Assembly (NCBI GenBank): GCA_964229355.1
Contig: CAXRDE010000016.1
Location: forward strand, 314,206-378,205
Direction: 5' to 3'
Length of the DNA stretch: 64,000 bases
From: CAXRDE01 sp964229355
GTDB taxonomy: Bacteria > Cyanobacteriota > Sericytochromatia > UBA7694
In this document: piece after piece, positions 18,088 through 27,569 of the stretch
Position numbering within the stretch: the first letter of the stretch is position 1
Layout of the letters: each line of letters opens with the position of its first letter
Made by a program: the position numbers and the translations under genes
Notes under the pieces: generated by a model
Seen by the model: the letters and a program-made list of their open reading frames with translations, nothing else
Databases searched by the model: none
What the model was told of the DNA's origin: nothing

Positions 18088-18120
18088 CAGGCTCTCGAAT
18101 TTTTCGAGGGCCTGATTTTT
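18088..18120 (+). terminator. Rho-independent terminator after tsf
   Basis: CAGGCTCTCGAA and TTCGAGGGCCTG form a 12-bp stem (one G-T pair) followed by ATTTTT. It sits 28 bases before the chosen frr start, so frr may depend on readthrough or its own promoter. Confidence 0.88.
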
Positions 18121-18147
18121 ATGGGCCAAGAATTGGAGGGTATGTTG

Positions 18148-18723
18148 ATGAGTGATGATTTAATGGAACAAGCCACAATGCTTCAAATGGAAGCAGAAGA
18201 AAAGATGGAAAAATCTTTGCAAAACACCCGTAAGGAATTTCAAAGTATTCGTACGGGCCGTGCTAATCCTGCCTTATTGCAGCGGGTTCATGTGGAATAT
18301 TATGGTTCAGAAACGCCTTTGCAGCAGTTGGCAACCGTATCGGTTCCTGAGCCTCGCATGCTAATGATTCAGCCTTTTGATAAGAATGCCTTGTCTGAAA
18401 TTGACCGCGCGATTCAAAAGTCTGACCTGGGGCTCACCCCAAATAACGATGGTAAAGTGATCCGTTTAAACATTCCCCCGCTGACCGAAGAGCGTCGCCG
18501 GGACTACGTTAAGTTGGCCAAAAAAGTGGCTGAAGAAGGCAAAGTTGCGGTGCGTAATATTCGCCGCGATGCCATTGATAGTTTGAAAAAACTAGAAAAA
18601 GACGGTTTGCCCAAAGATGCCCTGAAGGGTTTGCAAGACGAAATGCAAGCTTTGACCGATAAGTATGTGGCCAAACTGGATGCGGCCACTGAAGAAAAAG
18701 AAGCCGAAATTATGGAGCGCTAA
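18148..18723 (+). CDS. frr: Ribosome recycling factor
   Basis: 191 residues from ATG 18148, chosen because GGAGGG (18135-18140) is correctly spaced to it; in-frame ATGs at 18121 and 18142 are too early for this site. Family motifs are all visible: FQSIRTGRANPALL, LQQLATVSVPEPRMLMIQPFD, IGLTP-like DLGLTPNNDGKVIRLNIPPLTEERRR and VAVRNIRRDA. RRF splits post-termination ribosomes together with EF-G. The usual partner pyrH is not next to it, and the 3' end overlaps the likely cdsA start. Confidence 0.97.
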   Translation: MSDDLMEQATMLQMEAEEKMEKSLQNTRKEFQSIRTGRANPALLQRVHVEYYGSETPLQQLATVSVPEPRMLMIQPFDKNALSEIDRAIQKSDLGLTPNNDGKVIRLNIPPLTEERRRDYVKLAKKVAEEGKVAVRNIRRDAIDSLKKLEKDGLPKDALKGLQDEMQALTDKYVAKLDAATEEKEAEIMER

Positions 18724-19594
18724 ACCGCTGTTATTAACCAAGCTCATTAGCGGGGTCGTCATCGGCGCCGCTATTATTCTATCTATCCTCTTTTTTAAAC
18801 TGGCCTGGTTGATCATGGTGGGCTTGCTTTCGGTGATTGGCACCTGGGAGCTGGCGCGTATGCTGAATAAGCGGGGGCATCGGGTTTCCACGCTTTTGCC
18901 CATGACCCTGAATGCCTTGCTCTTGATTTCATTGTATTTTTTAGTGGATTCAGATTATTCTGCGACGGTGGCCGACTGGAATATTAGTCATGCCCAGGTG
19001 TTGGCCTGGCAGAATATGTTTGTACTGTTTAGTGCCTTAACCCTCATTCTTAAAACACCCTTTCTGAGACCCCGGGCCACGGTGTTGGAGTTGTTTGCTC
19101 CCCTGTATCAAATGGCCTATCTGGGTTGGTTTCCCAGCTTCTTTATTTTGTTAAGATCGCTGCCGGGTGGGGCTGTTTTTTTGGTGTGGGGTTTAACAGT
19201 GGTGGCTTTCTCAGACATTGGTGCCTATTTTGCCGGAAAATATTTTGGTAAACACCCTTATTTTCAGCATTTGAGTCCGAACAAAACCCTGGAAGGCTCT
19301 GTGGGCGGTATTTTGGCCTCGGTGGCGATTGCCTGGGCAATGGCTTACTTTATTGGTGAGTATTTGCCGGTTTCTGGCATTCATATTACCGTTCTTGCTA
19401 TTAGTATGGCCTGTCTGGGGCAAGTGGGGGACTTAATTGAGTCCATGATCAAGCGAGACATGCAGGTGAAAGATTCCGGGACCTGGTTACCTGGCTTTGG
19501 CGGGCTGTTGGATCGCATTGACAGCTATTTATTTCTGGGCCCCTTTATGTACTATTATCTGATTAATTTTGTGTTGATCAAGCCCTTCCCCTGA
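18680..19594 (+). CDS. cdsA: Phosphatidate cytidylyltransferase
   Basis: About 304 residues with some eight transmembrane helices. The C-terminal CDP-diglyceride synthetase signature is present: SPNKTLEGSVGG, then GDLIESMIKRDMQVKDSG...LPGFGGLLDRIDS. It makes CDP-diacylglycerol from phosphatidate and CTP in the cytoplasmic membrane. In the signature the usual His-Gly-Gly reads Phe-Gly-Gly. The start is unclear: the best in-frame ATGs (18680 or 18665) lie inside frr, giving an unusual 44-59 base overlap; a CTG at 18728 is the alternative if the Lys-rich N-terminus is not real. uppS, which often lies between frr and cdsA, is absent. Confidence 0.93.
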   Translation: MRPLKKKKPKLWSAKPLLLTKLISGVVIGAAIILSILFFKLAWLIMVGLLSVIGTWELARMLNKRGHRVSTLLPMTLNALLLISLYFLVDSDYSATVADWNISHAQVLAWQNMFVLFSALTLILKTPFLRPRATVLELFAPLYQMAYLGWFPSFFILLRSLPGGAVFLVWGLTVVAFSDIGAYFAGKYFGKHPYFQHLSPNKTLEGSVGGILASVAIAWAMAYFIGEYLPVSGIHITVLAISMACLGQVGDLIESMIKRDMQVKDSGTWLPGFGGLLDRIDSYLFLGPFMYYYLINFVLIKPFP

Positions 19595-19623
19595 TTCTTT
19601 TGCATGGATTGTGAGCCTTTGAC

Positions 19624-19652
19624 TTGTAATCAGGCCGAAATTTTTCTATGAT
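19624..19652 (+). promoter_or_regulatory. Putative sigma-70 type promoter
   Basis: TTGTAA, a 17-base spacer and TATGAT lie upstream of the GTG at 19683, with GGGAGGG as ribosome site. The position fits a separate promoter for the glycosidase gene. Confidence 0.55.
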
Positions 19653-19682
19653 TTTAATAAAGGGTCTGGGAGGGATATTTTT

Positions 19683-20810
19683 GTGAAACAGCGTTCAACG
19701 GCTTCAAAACGATGGCTTCAAGTGCTTTCCTCGCTGGTGTTAGGGACTTCGGTCCTTTTTTCAGGTGTTGACCATACCCCGGCTGCGGCAGCGTCTCCTG
19801 CACAAATTATTTCGACGACCCCTAAAGATCTGGTCCGTTATTTCTCTTTCGGGGATAAAGACCAGGGACAGCCCATTCGTGTACATGCGGTCGAGGTCAA
19901 ACTCAGTGACCCCCGTGTGCAACTGGATTTGGCCATGGCCAAAGAAGGAGCCAGTACCGTGGAGCGTGTGAGCACGATTGCCCGACGCCACGGGGCATTG
20001 GCTGCCATTAACGGCTCGTTTTTTCATGGCACCACGGTGGATAGTTCTGTGGGGCTGGTGGTGCGTCACGGCGAAATTATTGCCGACTCTGGACATCGCC
20101 GCACCTCACTGGGCATTGATCCTGAAGGCAAAATGATTATGGGCATTCCCCAGGTGCGTACCGGGCTTTATGTGCATCAACAGGATCGATTTCAACGGGT
20201 CAACGGGGTGAACCAGCCTCGCAAGTACCATCAAACGGTGGTGTACACGCCGCGTTTTGGCCAGTACACCCGCACCAATCGTTATGGCCGTGAAGTGGTG
20301 GTAAAAGATAACCGTGTGGTGCGTTACTCTTATGGAAACACGCAAATTCCCAACGACGGTTTTGTGATTTCAGCCCACGGTAAAGGCAAAGAAATTCAGG
20401 ATCTCTATCCTCTGGGTTCAGAAATTTCCCTGAAAACCATTCAGCAGGGCCCCTGGAAACAGGTCAATACCATTCTTACGGGTGCACCTCATCTGGTGAA
20501 AGAAGGACGCATTCACAACACGTACTTTCAAGAAAAACTGCACAGTTCTCTTAAAAAACCCAATTCGCGCAGTGCCATTGGCTACACCCATAATGGTAAA
20601 CTGCTGATGGTGACGGTTTTGCCTGCCAAAGGCAATAAGGGCGGCGGTGTGACCTTTACCCGTTTGGCGCAGATCATGCGACGTATGGGCGCTTATGAAG
20701 CCATGGCTTTAGACGGCGGCGGCTCCACTTCGATGTATGTGCCCCACACCATTGAATATGCCCATCGTCCGGTCACCAACGCATTAATTATTAAATCGGT
20801 AAATTCGTGA
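19683..20810 (+). CDS. Phosphodiester glycosidase (NAGPA) domain protein, exported
   Basis: 375 residues from GTG 19683. A signal peptide (WLQVLSSLVLGTSVLFSGV ... AAAA) directs export. The NAGPA/DUF2233 core shows its main motifs: LAAINGSFF (residues ~101-109), SAIGYTHNGKLLMVTV and MALDGGGSTSMYV near the C-terminus. Relatives include the human uncovering enzyme that removes GlcNAc from mannose phosphodiesters and bacterial periplasmic proteins thought to act on cell-wall or exopolysaccharide phosphodiesters. The next gene overlaps its stop (GTGA), so the two are probably co-translated. Confidence 0.88.
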   Translation: MKQRSTASKRWLQVLSSLVLGTSVLFSGVDHTPAAAASPAQIISTTPKDLVRYFSFGDKDQGQPIRVHAVEVKLSDPRVQLDLAMAKEGASTVERVSTIARRHGALAAINGSFFHGTTVDSSVGLVVRHGEIIADSGHRRTSLGIDPEGKMIMGIPQVRTGLYVHQQDRFQRVNGVNQPRKYHQTVVYTPRFGQYTRTNRYGREVVVKDNRVVRYSYGNTQIPNDGFVISAHGKGKEIQDLYPLGSEISLKTIQQGPWKQVNTILTGAPHLVKEGRIHNTYFQEKLHSSLKKPNSRSAIGYTHNGKLLMVTVLPAKGNKGGGVTFTRLAQIMRRMGAYEAMALDGGGSTSMYVPHTIEYAHRPVTNALIIKSVNS

Positions 20811-21646
20811 AACCCTCAGAACTCCTCGTGTTGCCCCATACTCTAACCTGGCATGGCCAGGGTGAAGTCAATATCCAAAGCGATGCCCGCAGTCAAATTA
20901 CAGGCGAGGAGCAGCAGCATATGGCTGGACTTGAAGTCTTGCTCAGTCAGATGATGCTTTCACCCCAACATCTTCAACAGTGGCAACGCAGTTTGGCGAC
21001 GCTGGCCGATGGCCTGCCGGTGCCCGAAGCGCTTCCCTTTGAGCCCTGGCATGATGAAGACCTGTTACAGCTGTTAAGCCCTGAGCAAAAGCGGGTTTAC
21101 CGGGTGTTTCAACAATTGCTGCAAGACGAGCGTAAGTCCCAGCGCTATGCAGAGGCTTTTCAGGGATTGTGTGAGGCCTTTCCCGAGCAAGAAACCCTCT
21201 GGCATATGTACTTTGCCTATGCGTATCGCTGGGGAAAAGTAGACACGGCGCTCTTGCAAGACAAATTGCAGCAGCATTCCCACTGGTTGTTTTTGCGTTT
21301 GCTCTACGCCCGCGAAACCTTAAAAGAAGAAGATTTTGATCCTGAGCGCTATCGTGAGGCCATGGGGCAGAAATTGCTGTTACAAGAGCATTTAAGTCCT
21401 GAATTAATACTCACTGATTTATTGGTGTATCAGTTTCATCTGGATACATTTATGTTTTTTTCGTTGGCCGGTCATTTGGAGCGGGCAGCCTTTTCGTTTT
21501 GGCAAGCCCATGCGGCCTGTAGTGTGCCTGAGGCCCTCTACTCTTTGGCCCTTTTTCTTTTGGCCACCTGTGAAAAAGGGCCTGAAGATCCCCGTTTTGT
21601 GCAGTTTGTGAAGTTTTTGCAGCGCACGGCGGCCCTTAAAGTTTAA
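20807..21646 (+). CDS. Helical hypothetical protein, 279 aa
   Basis: No recognised family. GTG 20807 overlaps the previous TGA. The protein is rich in Gln, Leu and aromatic residues, almost entirely predicted helix, with no signal peptide and no catalytic motif. The pattern of paired helices in residues ~90-270 (RVYRVFQQLLQDERKS, FLRLLYARETLKEED, LYSLALFLLATCEKGP) could be TPR-like repeats but is not clear enough to name. Its coupling to the glycosidase gene suggests a joint function. Confidence 0.72.
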   Translation: MKPSELLVLPHTLTWHGQGEVNIQSDARSQITGEEQQHMAGLEVLLSQMMLSPQHLQQWQRSLATLADGLPVPEALPFEPWHDEDLLQLLSPEQKRVYRVFQQLLQDERKSQRYAEAFQGLCEAFPEQETLWHMYFAYAYRWGKVDTALLQDKLQQHSHWLFLRLLYARETLKEEDFDPERYREAMGQKLLLQEHLSPELILTDLLVYQFHLDTFMFFSLAGHLERAAFSFWQAHAACSVPEALYSLALFLLATCEKGPEDPRFVQFVKFLQRTAALKV

Positions 21647-21658
21647 AGGTATATTTTT

Positions 21659-22543
21659 ATGACATTAACCCCTCTTATTATTGCTGCCCGTCGTAAAGAC
21701 CTGGGCGGTTTTTCTGTTTCTCGCATTTTGCCCTACAAAAAACGCCGCATGGTGGGCCCCTTTATTTTTATTGATGAAATGGGACCTGCCACGATGGAGC
21801 CGGGAGAACGGATGGATGTGCGTCCTCATCCCCATATTCATCTGGCCACGGTCACCTATTTATTTGACGGCGAGATGGACCACCGCGACAGTCTGGGAAC
21901 CTTTCAAACCATTCGACCCGGTGCTATAAATCTGATGACTGCAGGCCAGGGTATTGTTCACTCGGAGCGTACGCCCGCCCATTTGACAGATCAGACCTTT
22001 ACCCTGCACGGCATGCAAATTTGGATTGCCTTGCCCCCCGAGTCTGAGCGCATTGCGCCAGCCTTTGACCATTACCCGGCTACCGAACTGCCCGTACATC
22101 AAGAAAACGGCGTGAAAAAAAGCACCCTGATGGGCCAGTTCTGGCAAATGGAATCCCCGGTTAAAACCTATTCACCCACGGTCTATGCAGCCTTAGAAAG
22201 CGAAGGGCTTCACACTGAAGAACTCAAACACTTACCTGCGGAGTTGGGCGTTTACGTGGTGGCTGGTGCGGTGCTCTACAACGATGAGGAGTACGCAGCG
22301 GGGCAGATGCTGGTGTTTGAACCTTCCCCTGAAGACACCTTAACCTTGCACTTTTCGCCAGGGGCAAAGGTGATGTTTCTGGGAGGAGAACCCCTGGGTG
22401 AACGGCATATCTGGTGGAACTTTGTGTCTTCGGATCCCGAGGCCATTGCGCAGGCCAAAGCCGATTGGCTCGCAGGACGTTTTCCTCAGGTGCCCGAAGA
22501 CATCGAGTTTATTCCCCTGCCCGAGGACTGGCATTCTGTCTAA
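21659..22543 (+). CDS. Pirin family protein
   Basis: 294 residues, the normal pirin length. The N-terminal cupin shows the metal site: RPHPHIHLATVTYLFDGEM gives two His, with the third His and Glu in MTAGQGIVHSE. RRMVGPFIFIDEMGP is the typical start of the fold. Pirins are iron-binding cytosolic proteins; some have quercetin dioxygenase activity, others bind regulators. Ribosome site AAAGG lies before the ATG. It runs convergently with the SNF2 gene. Confidence 0.94.
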   Translation: MTLTPLIIAARRKDLGGFSVSRILPYKKRRMVGPFIFIDEMGPATMEPGERMDVRPHPHIHLATVTYLFDGEMDHRDSLGTFQTIRPGAINLMTAGQGIVHSERTPAHLTDQTFTLHGMQIWIALPPESERIAPAFDHYPATELPVHQENGVKKSTLMGQFWQMESPVKTYSPTVYAALESEGLHTEELKHLPAELGVYVVAGAVLYNDEEYAAGQMLVFEPSPEDTLTLHFSPGAKVMFLGGEPLGERHIWWNFVSSDPEAIAQAKADWLAGRFPQVPEDIEFIPLPEDWHSV

Positions 22544-22560
22544 GAGACCAGGCTGATGTT

Positions 22561-25500
22561 CTAAAGCGATGGCGACTGTAAAAGCGATAACAGTTCCCAT
22601 TGCTCCAGCGCCAGAGGCCCCTGACTCAGCAAGCCTTGCTGCAGCGATTGTTTTTGCTGTTGCAAATGCAGAATATGCTCTTCGACGGTGCCCTGGGCAA
22701 TCAAACGGTACACAAACACAGGTTGGGTTTGTCCAATGCGCCAACTGCGGTCAGTGGCCTGTTGTTCGCTGGCCGGATTCCACCAGGGATCGTAATGAAT
22801 AACCGTATCAGCCTGGGGCAAATTCAGCCCCACGCCACCGGCCTTTAAAGAAATTAAAAATACCGGGACTTCTCCCTGCTGAAAGCGGGCGATTTCTGCG
22901 TCCCGCTGGCGGGTGGCTCCCGTTAAAAGGGCATAGGAAATCTGCCGGTGGTGCAGGCGCTCTTCGATAAGCCGTAGCATGCTGACAAATTGTGAAAAAA
23001 TGAGCACGCGCCGTCCGCTGCTTAACAGCTCGGGCAAGAGGAGCATTAAGTGTTCGAGCTTTGCCGATTGTCGCATTTTTTGTGCTTCGGGTAAAGGCAG
23101 TAAGCGGGGATCGCAGCAGGCCTGGCGCAGTTTGAGCAAGGCCTCTAAAATAAACAGGCGAGATTGCTGAAAGCCCTGGGTGGCGATGGCTTTTTGGACG
23201 TCTTTGTCGACGGACAGCCGCAGGGTTTCGTACAGATCCCGCTGGGCATTGCCCAGGGGAATGGTGCGTAAAATCTCTGTTTTGGGCGGCAGCTCGGGCA
23301 CCACTTCTTGTTTGAGACGGCGTAATACAAAAGGCTGTATGCGCTCTCTGAGCACCTGTAAGCGGGCGGTATCCTGGGTTTTTTCGATGGGCAGGCGAAA
23401 GTGGCGGTTAAAGTGTTCCAGGCTGCCTAAAAAGCCCGGCATTAAAAAGTGAAACAGAGACCACAGGTTTTCGAGATTGTTTTCTAAAGGCGTGCCTGTG
23501 AGGCAGAGTCGGTGCTGGCTGGGCTGGGCGCAGGCCGCCAGCGCCGTGCGCGCGCGGGGGTTTTTAATGTATTGGGCTTCATCCAGAATCAGCCAGCTGT
23601 AAGTGTGTTGACGGTGCAAGAGCACATCCTGGCGAAACAGAGCGTAGGTGGTTAAAATCACGTCGTAGCTTTTAAAGTCGGGGCTTGTCTGTTGCCGCTC
23701 AGGTCCGTGGTAGCGCAATACCTTAAGGTCAGGGGTAAAGCGTGCAGCTTCTTGCTCCCAGGTGCTGAGCACCGAGGTGGGCATCACGATCAGGGCCGGG
23801 GCGTTGAGATCGTGCTGGTGTTTGGCCTGTTGCAAGAGCGTCAGGGTTTGCAGGGTTTTTCCTAAGCCCATATCGTCGGCCAAAATGCCGTTCAGCCGCG
23901 CTGAAGCCAGGGTCTGCAGCCAGTGCACACCCCGGCTTTGATACGGACGTAGCTCAGCCTGTAAGCCCGGCATCGACAGATCCTGCGGGCGCGGATTGAG
24001 CAAGGCCTTAATCAGGGGCTCAAAGCCAGGGGGAGCTTGCCATTGTACACCGTAGTCATCGGGGTTCATGTGCAATTGGGTTTTGAGTTGCAAAGCCTCA
24101 AAATAAGAGACGTTAAGGCTGAGTGCTGCTTCGGGGGTGCGCTCGTCGTACAGATCAATCAGGATATCTAAAATGCGAATCAGCCGTCGGGTGGGGATTT
24201 CGAGCCAACGTTGGGGCAATTTGCGGTGCTCGGCACGAGCCGCCCAGTCCATCAGGGGATCAGGATCTAAGGGGAGGATCCAGATTTCACGGCTTTCCAA
24301 TTGTTCACGCATGGCGCTTAACTCAGGCGTTGTGCGCAAAAGTCGAAGCAGTAAAGGCAGTAAGTTGACGGTTTCACCATTGAGGTTAATGCCCAGACTC
24401 AGTTCAAAGCTGTCTTGCTCAGGGGCAGGCAAAAGCTCGCCTTGCCAGGCGCTGGATGCAATAAACTGCAGGCGAAAGGCTTCATGGATATGCACTTGCC
24501 AAGCCTGGGCTTTTAAACTGGGCAAATGGTGGTGCAGCCAATAGTGCCACTGGTTGGCGAGAAACATATCGGTGTTGTACTCGGGAATGCCAAAAGCAAA
24601 GCGGGCGGCCTGGGGTTCCACAGGCAAGAGCCCTGTACTTAACAGCAGTTGGTAGAGGCGCTGTTCTTCGGCTATATCTCGTTCCAGATGATACAGGCAT
24701 TGTTTCTCTTTGTGCACGCGGGTGTAGCGTGCGGTTTGGGCTGAGGCGGGGGAGCCGGGGAGCTGTAGCTCGCCATAATCAAAGGACAATTCCACCCGTT
24801 CAGCATGGTAAAGATCCAGGATCGCGCTGGGTTTTTGGGTCAGGTGGTGCACTGGAATCTCATAGCCTTTGGGCAAAGCAGAGGGCAGAGGCAGTTGTGC
24901 CACCAATTGATCCCTGACCCGAAGCAGGTCACTGTCAGCAATGACGGGGGCATTGAGCCACTGGCGCATGCGCGCTGCCGAAATGGAGACGGGTCCAAAC
25001 GCCTGGCTTTGGCTGTCATAGTACAGCACATGGGGGCCTAAAATAAACAGGGGAGGAAGCGGATCCGCCTCTAAAGGGGTAAGCGGAGGCTGCAGTTGCG
25101 CCTGCCATTGTTGCCCACCGGGCACTTCTTTCCAGAAGGGCGTTGCTTTGCGGGATGCGCCCAGGTGTAGAGCGCCTTGCTGATGGTAAGCGGGAGGGTG
25201 TTTCCAGAAACAGCAGGAGGTAGCCAGGATATCTTGCAAGACGGGCCAGGCGAGTTTGCCTTGCAAGAGAATGCCAGGATGGGGGATTCGGGGATCGGCA
25301 TGTTGTGCAAAGGACCACAACATCTGAAAGATTTCACGGGTCTCGTTGAGTATGGGGGCCTGAGGGCGTGCGCTGGGCGGCCAGAGCGCCTGAATGGCAA
25401 AGTATTGGGTGGAGCGCCAGGGCTTTTGTGGATTGGCCCGTTCTTGCAGGCCCACTTTGAGTATTAGGCCCTGACCCTGGGGGGCACGATCTAAGAGATA

Positions 25501-25938
25501 AATCCATTGGGACAATGCCGGCTGGGGGGGCTTTGCGGTAGCTGGATCATGGCTTTCGGCATCTACTAAGCTTTTGAGCCAGCGCTCGACCCCCAAGCGA
25601 TTGGCCACGGGGGCGGGTTGAATACGCAGCCAGGCGTAAACCAGTGCTGCACAGTGTTGACAGTCGCTGCCGGCGGCACAGGTGCAGTCACCACTGAGCA
25701 CCCACTCTTCTTCGGGGGTATGGTAAACATTCACTTCATAATGCCGATGGGGGGCTTCCGCCAGTGCGACCTCACCATAAATTTCTTGCCCCTGAAGGGC
25801 GGGGCGCACCCCTTTGAGTTTTACCCGACCGCTGCGCAAGTCCTGTTCGCCCTGGTGGGCATGAATGCGACCAAAACAGTGCAGAATATGAGCGGTGGAA
25901 AGGCTTTGGGGTGGTGGTGTAAACATGCCTGTCAGCAT
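22561..25938 (-). CDS. SNF2-family DNA helicase/ATPase with SWIM zinc finger
   Basis: 1125 residues. Residues ~84-98 are a SWIM zinc finger (CTCAAGSDCQHCAAL, CxC...CxH). A ~550-residue middle region is family-specific. The two RecA-like lobes follow: motif I ILADDMGLGKTLQTL (~683), motif II LILDEAQYIKN (DEAQ rather than DEAH), motif III LTGTPLENNLENLWS, then motif V SLKAGGVGLNL and VI ATDRSWRIGQTQPVFVYRL. SWIM-SNF2 proteins are common in Cyanobacteria and actinobacteria; they translocate along duplex DNA and are tied to repair or RNA polymerase recycling. An alternative ATG lies four codons downstream. Divergent from thyX. Confidence 0.93.
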   Translation of the reverse strand: MLTGMFTPPPQSLSTAHILHCFGRIHAHQGEQDLRSGRVKLKGVRPALQGQEIYGEVALAEAPHRHYEVNVYHTPEEEWVLSGDCTCAAGSDCQHCAALVYAWLRIQPAPVANRLGVERWLKSLVDAESHDPATAKPPQPALSQWIYLLDRAPQGQGLILKVGLQERANPQKPWRSTQYFAIQALWPPSARPQAPILNETREIFQMLWSFAQHADPRIPHPGILLQGKLAWPVLQDILATSCCFWKHPPAYHQQGALHLGASRKATPFWKEVPGGQQWQAQLQPPLTPLEADPLPPLFILGPHVLYYDSQSQAFGPVSISAARMRQWLNAPVIADSDLLRVRDQLVAQLPLPSALPKGYEIPVHHLTQKPSAILDLYHAERVELSFDYGELQLPGSPASAQTARYTRVHKEKQCLYHLERDIAEEQRLYQLLLSTGLLPVEPQAARFAFGIPEYNTDMFLANQWHYWLHHHLPSLKAQAWQVHIHEAFRLQFIASSAWQGELLPAPEQDSFELSLGINLNGETVNLLPLLLRLLRTTPELSAMREQLESREIWILPLDPDPLMDWAARAEHRKLPQRWLEIPTRRLIRILDILIDLYDERTPEAALSLNVSYFEALQLKTQLHMNPDDYGVQWQAPPGFEPLIKALLNPRPQDLSMPGLQAELRPYQSRGVHWLQTLASARLNGILADDMGLGKTLQTLTLLQQAKHQHDLNAPALIVMPTSVLSTWEQEAARFTPDLKVLRYHGPERQQTSPDFKSYDVILTTYALFRQDVLLHRQHTYSWLILDEAQYIKNPRARTALAACAQPSQHRLCLTGTPLENNLENLWSLFHFLMPGFLGSLEHFNRHFRLPIEKTQDTARLQVLRERIQPFVLRRLKQEVVPELPPKTEILRTIPLGNAQRDLYETLRLSVDKDVQKAIATQGFQQSRLFILEALLKLRQACCDPRLLPLPEAQKMRQSAKLEHLMLLLPELLSSGRRVLIFSQFVSMLRLIEERLHHRQISYALLTGATRQRDAEIARFQQGEVPVFLISLKAGGVGLNLPQADTVIHYDPWWNPASEQQATDRSWRIGQTQPVFVYRLIAQGTVEEHILHLQQQKQSLQQGLLSQGPLALEQWELLSLLQSPSL

Positions 25939-25947
25939 AACATGCTG

Positions 25948-25956
25948 TGTTACAAT
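25948..25956 (+). promoter_or_regulatory. Putative extended -10 promoter element for thyX
   Basis: TGTTACAAT has the TGn extension and sits 42 bases before the thyX ATG. No good -35 box is seen. The element lies just upstream of the divergent helicase start. The same GTGTTACAAT string recurs before motA (40390-40399). Confidence 0.35.
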
Positions 25957-25997
25957 AGAGGGCTGAACCCCAGAATATTAAGGTATAACTGTTCCCC

Positions 25998-27569
25998 ATG
26001 CTGACATTTCGCCATACTCCCCAGATCCAATTGGTTAACGTTTTCTCTGAACCCTATAACAATGCGGTAGCCACGGCGCGCACCTGTTATGCTTCACGGG
26101 TGATTGATCTGAACGATGTCACCGGTGCGGGGCAGAGTGCAGAGGTGCAGCAGCAGCGTCAGGCTATGCGGGATCGTATTGCGGCAAGCATTTACCAGGC
26201 GGGGCACCACACCACCCTGCAGCACGCCCATGTGCAGTTTACAATGTCGGGTGTCTCTCGGCATTTTCTGTGGTCTTTTTTGCATGCGCACCCCTTTTAT
26301 AATTCAGAGCAACAAAGCCAGCGCTATGTGCATGTCAAGCCCGGCAATATTATTGAGCCCGAGTTTAACAATCCCCAGGCCCAGGCCATTTACCAGGCGG
26401 GCATTCAGGACCAAACCGAGGTGTACGAACAGCTTACCGACATGTTGTTCCCGGTGGCGGCACGCAATTACTACGGCATTTTTAAAGGGCGGCAAAAACA
26501 GGCCGAAAAATACGACAAAGAAGTCCAAAAAAAGGCGCAGGAAGTGGCCCGTTACGTCTTGCCCGTGGGAACCTTTGCCAATTTGTACCATACGGTCTCT
26601 CTGTTGACCCTGCTGCGCTACTACCATATGGCCCAGCAGGTGGATACCCCCGCTGAAACCTGGCAGGTGCTGCAAACCATGGTCGCTCAGGTGCTGGAGT
26701 ATGATCCCCTGGTGAAAAAGGTGCTGGAAGACCCCATGGCCTTTGAAGCGATGCCCGAAACGGTTTTTTGGCAACAGCCACGCACCGGCAAGCAAGACTT
26801 TATTCGGACCTTTGATGCCCAACTGGAAGGACGGGTCTCTAAACTTGTGGATTATAAGCTGCATGGCGAAAGCGTGATGGCTGAGTCTGTGCGCGAAATG
26901 CTGGGCCTGACCCCGGCACAGATGTCCGATGCCGAGGCCCTGCGCCAGGTGCTCGATCCCGCGGTGAACACGGTGCTTTCCACCACCATGAATAACAACA
27001 CGCTGTCTAAACTTTCACGGGCCATGCACCACCCCCATTACACCTTCCGCAAGAAAATCTCTCATACTGCCGATTCTCAGGACCAGCGCCACCGTATGGT
27101 GCCCGGCTCGCGCCCGATTTTGGGCCTGCACGTGGATACCCAACCCGATTATATTACCCCCCGCCTGATTTTAGAAGACGAGGCCTGTCATGAGGTGTAC
27201 CGGGCGGCGATGGAACGCACCTGGCAGCGTATTGATCAGCTTTTGAATTTAGGGGCTTCTTTAGAGGCGGTCAGTTATCTCTTGCCCAATGCCGTCAGCA
27301 TTCGTTTTAGCGAGTCGGGAGATCTGTTGAACCTTCACCACAAGCTGAAAGCCCGCTTGTGCTACAACGCCCAGGAAGAAATTTGGCAGGCGTCTCTTGA
27401 TGAATTGGCACAAATTTCTGAGGTGCACCCGACCATTGGGGCTTATTTGCGTCCGCCCTGTGGCCTGCGTCAGATGTCTCAGCGGACGCCCTTTTGCCCT
27501 GAGGGCAATCGCTATTGTGGGGTGCCCGTGTGGCGCTTGCAGCCCGCGCAGTATGAGCGGGTGATTTAG
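25998..27569 (+). CDS. thyX: FAD-dependent thymidylate synthase, double-length form
   Basis: 523 residues, about twice the size of the classical ThyX (~220-250). Two ThyX-like units are visible. The first has HTTLQHAHVQFTMSGVSRHFLWSF and ENSEQQSQRY-type sequence (FYNSEQQSQRY), a loose version of the RHRxxSxNExSxRY signature. The second has LSKLSRAMHHPHYTFRKKISHTAD and DSQDQRHRM. Such duplicated proteins belong to the same COG and probably fold as an internal pseudo-dimer, since ThyX active sites form between subunits. The enzyme makes dTMP from dUMP using methylene-tetrahydrofolate, FAD and NADPH. Its stop overlaps the stop of the convergent MarR gene by four bases. Confidence 0.85.
   Translation: MLTFRHTPQIQLVNVFSEPYNNAVATARTCYASRVIDLNDVTGAGQSAEVQQQRQAMRDRIAASIYQAGHHTTLQHAHVQFTMSGVSRHFLWSFLHAHPFYNSEQQSQRYVHVKPGNIIEPEFNNPQAQAIYQAGIQDQTEVYEQLTDMLFPVAARNYYGIFKGRQKQAEKYDKEVQKKAQEVARYVLPVGTFANLYHTVSLLTLLRYYHMAQQVDTPAETWQVLQTMVAQVLEYDPLVKKVLEDPMAFEAMPETVFWQQPRTGKQDFIRTFDAQLEGRVSKLVDYKLHGESVMAESVREMLGLTPAQMSDAEALRQVLDPAVNTVLSTTMNNNTLSKLSRAMHHPHYTFRKKISHTADSQDQRHRMVPGSRPILGLHVDTQPDYITPRLILEDEACHEVYRAAMERTWQRIDQLLNLGASLEAVSYLLPNAVSIRFSESGDLLNLHHKLKARLCYNAQEEIWQASLDELAQISEVHPTIGAYLRPPCGLRQMSQRTPFCPEGNRYCGVPVWRLQPAQYERVI

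Noticed and set aside
26304..26864. 186-codon minus-strand frame within thyX
   Set aside because: His/Phe/Gly-rich mirror of the thyX frame, no start context.
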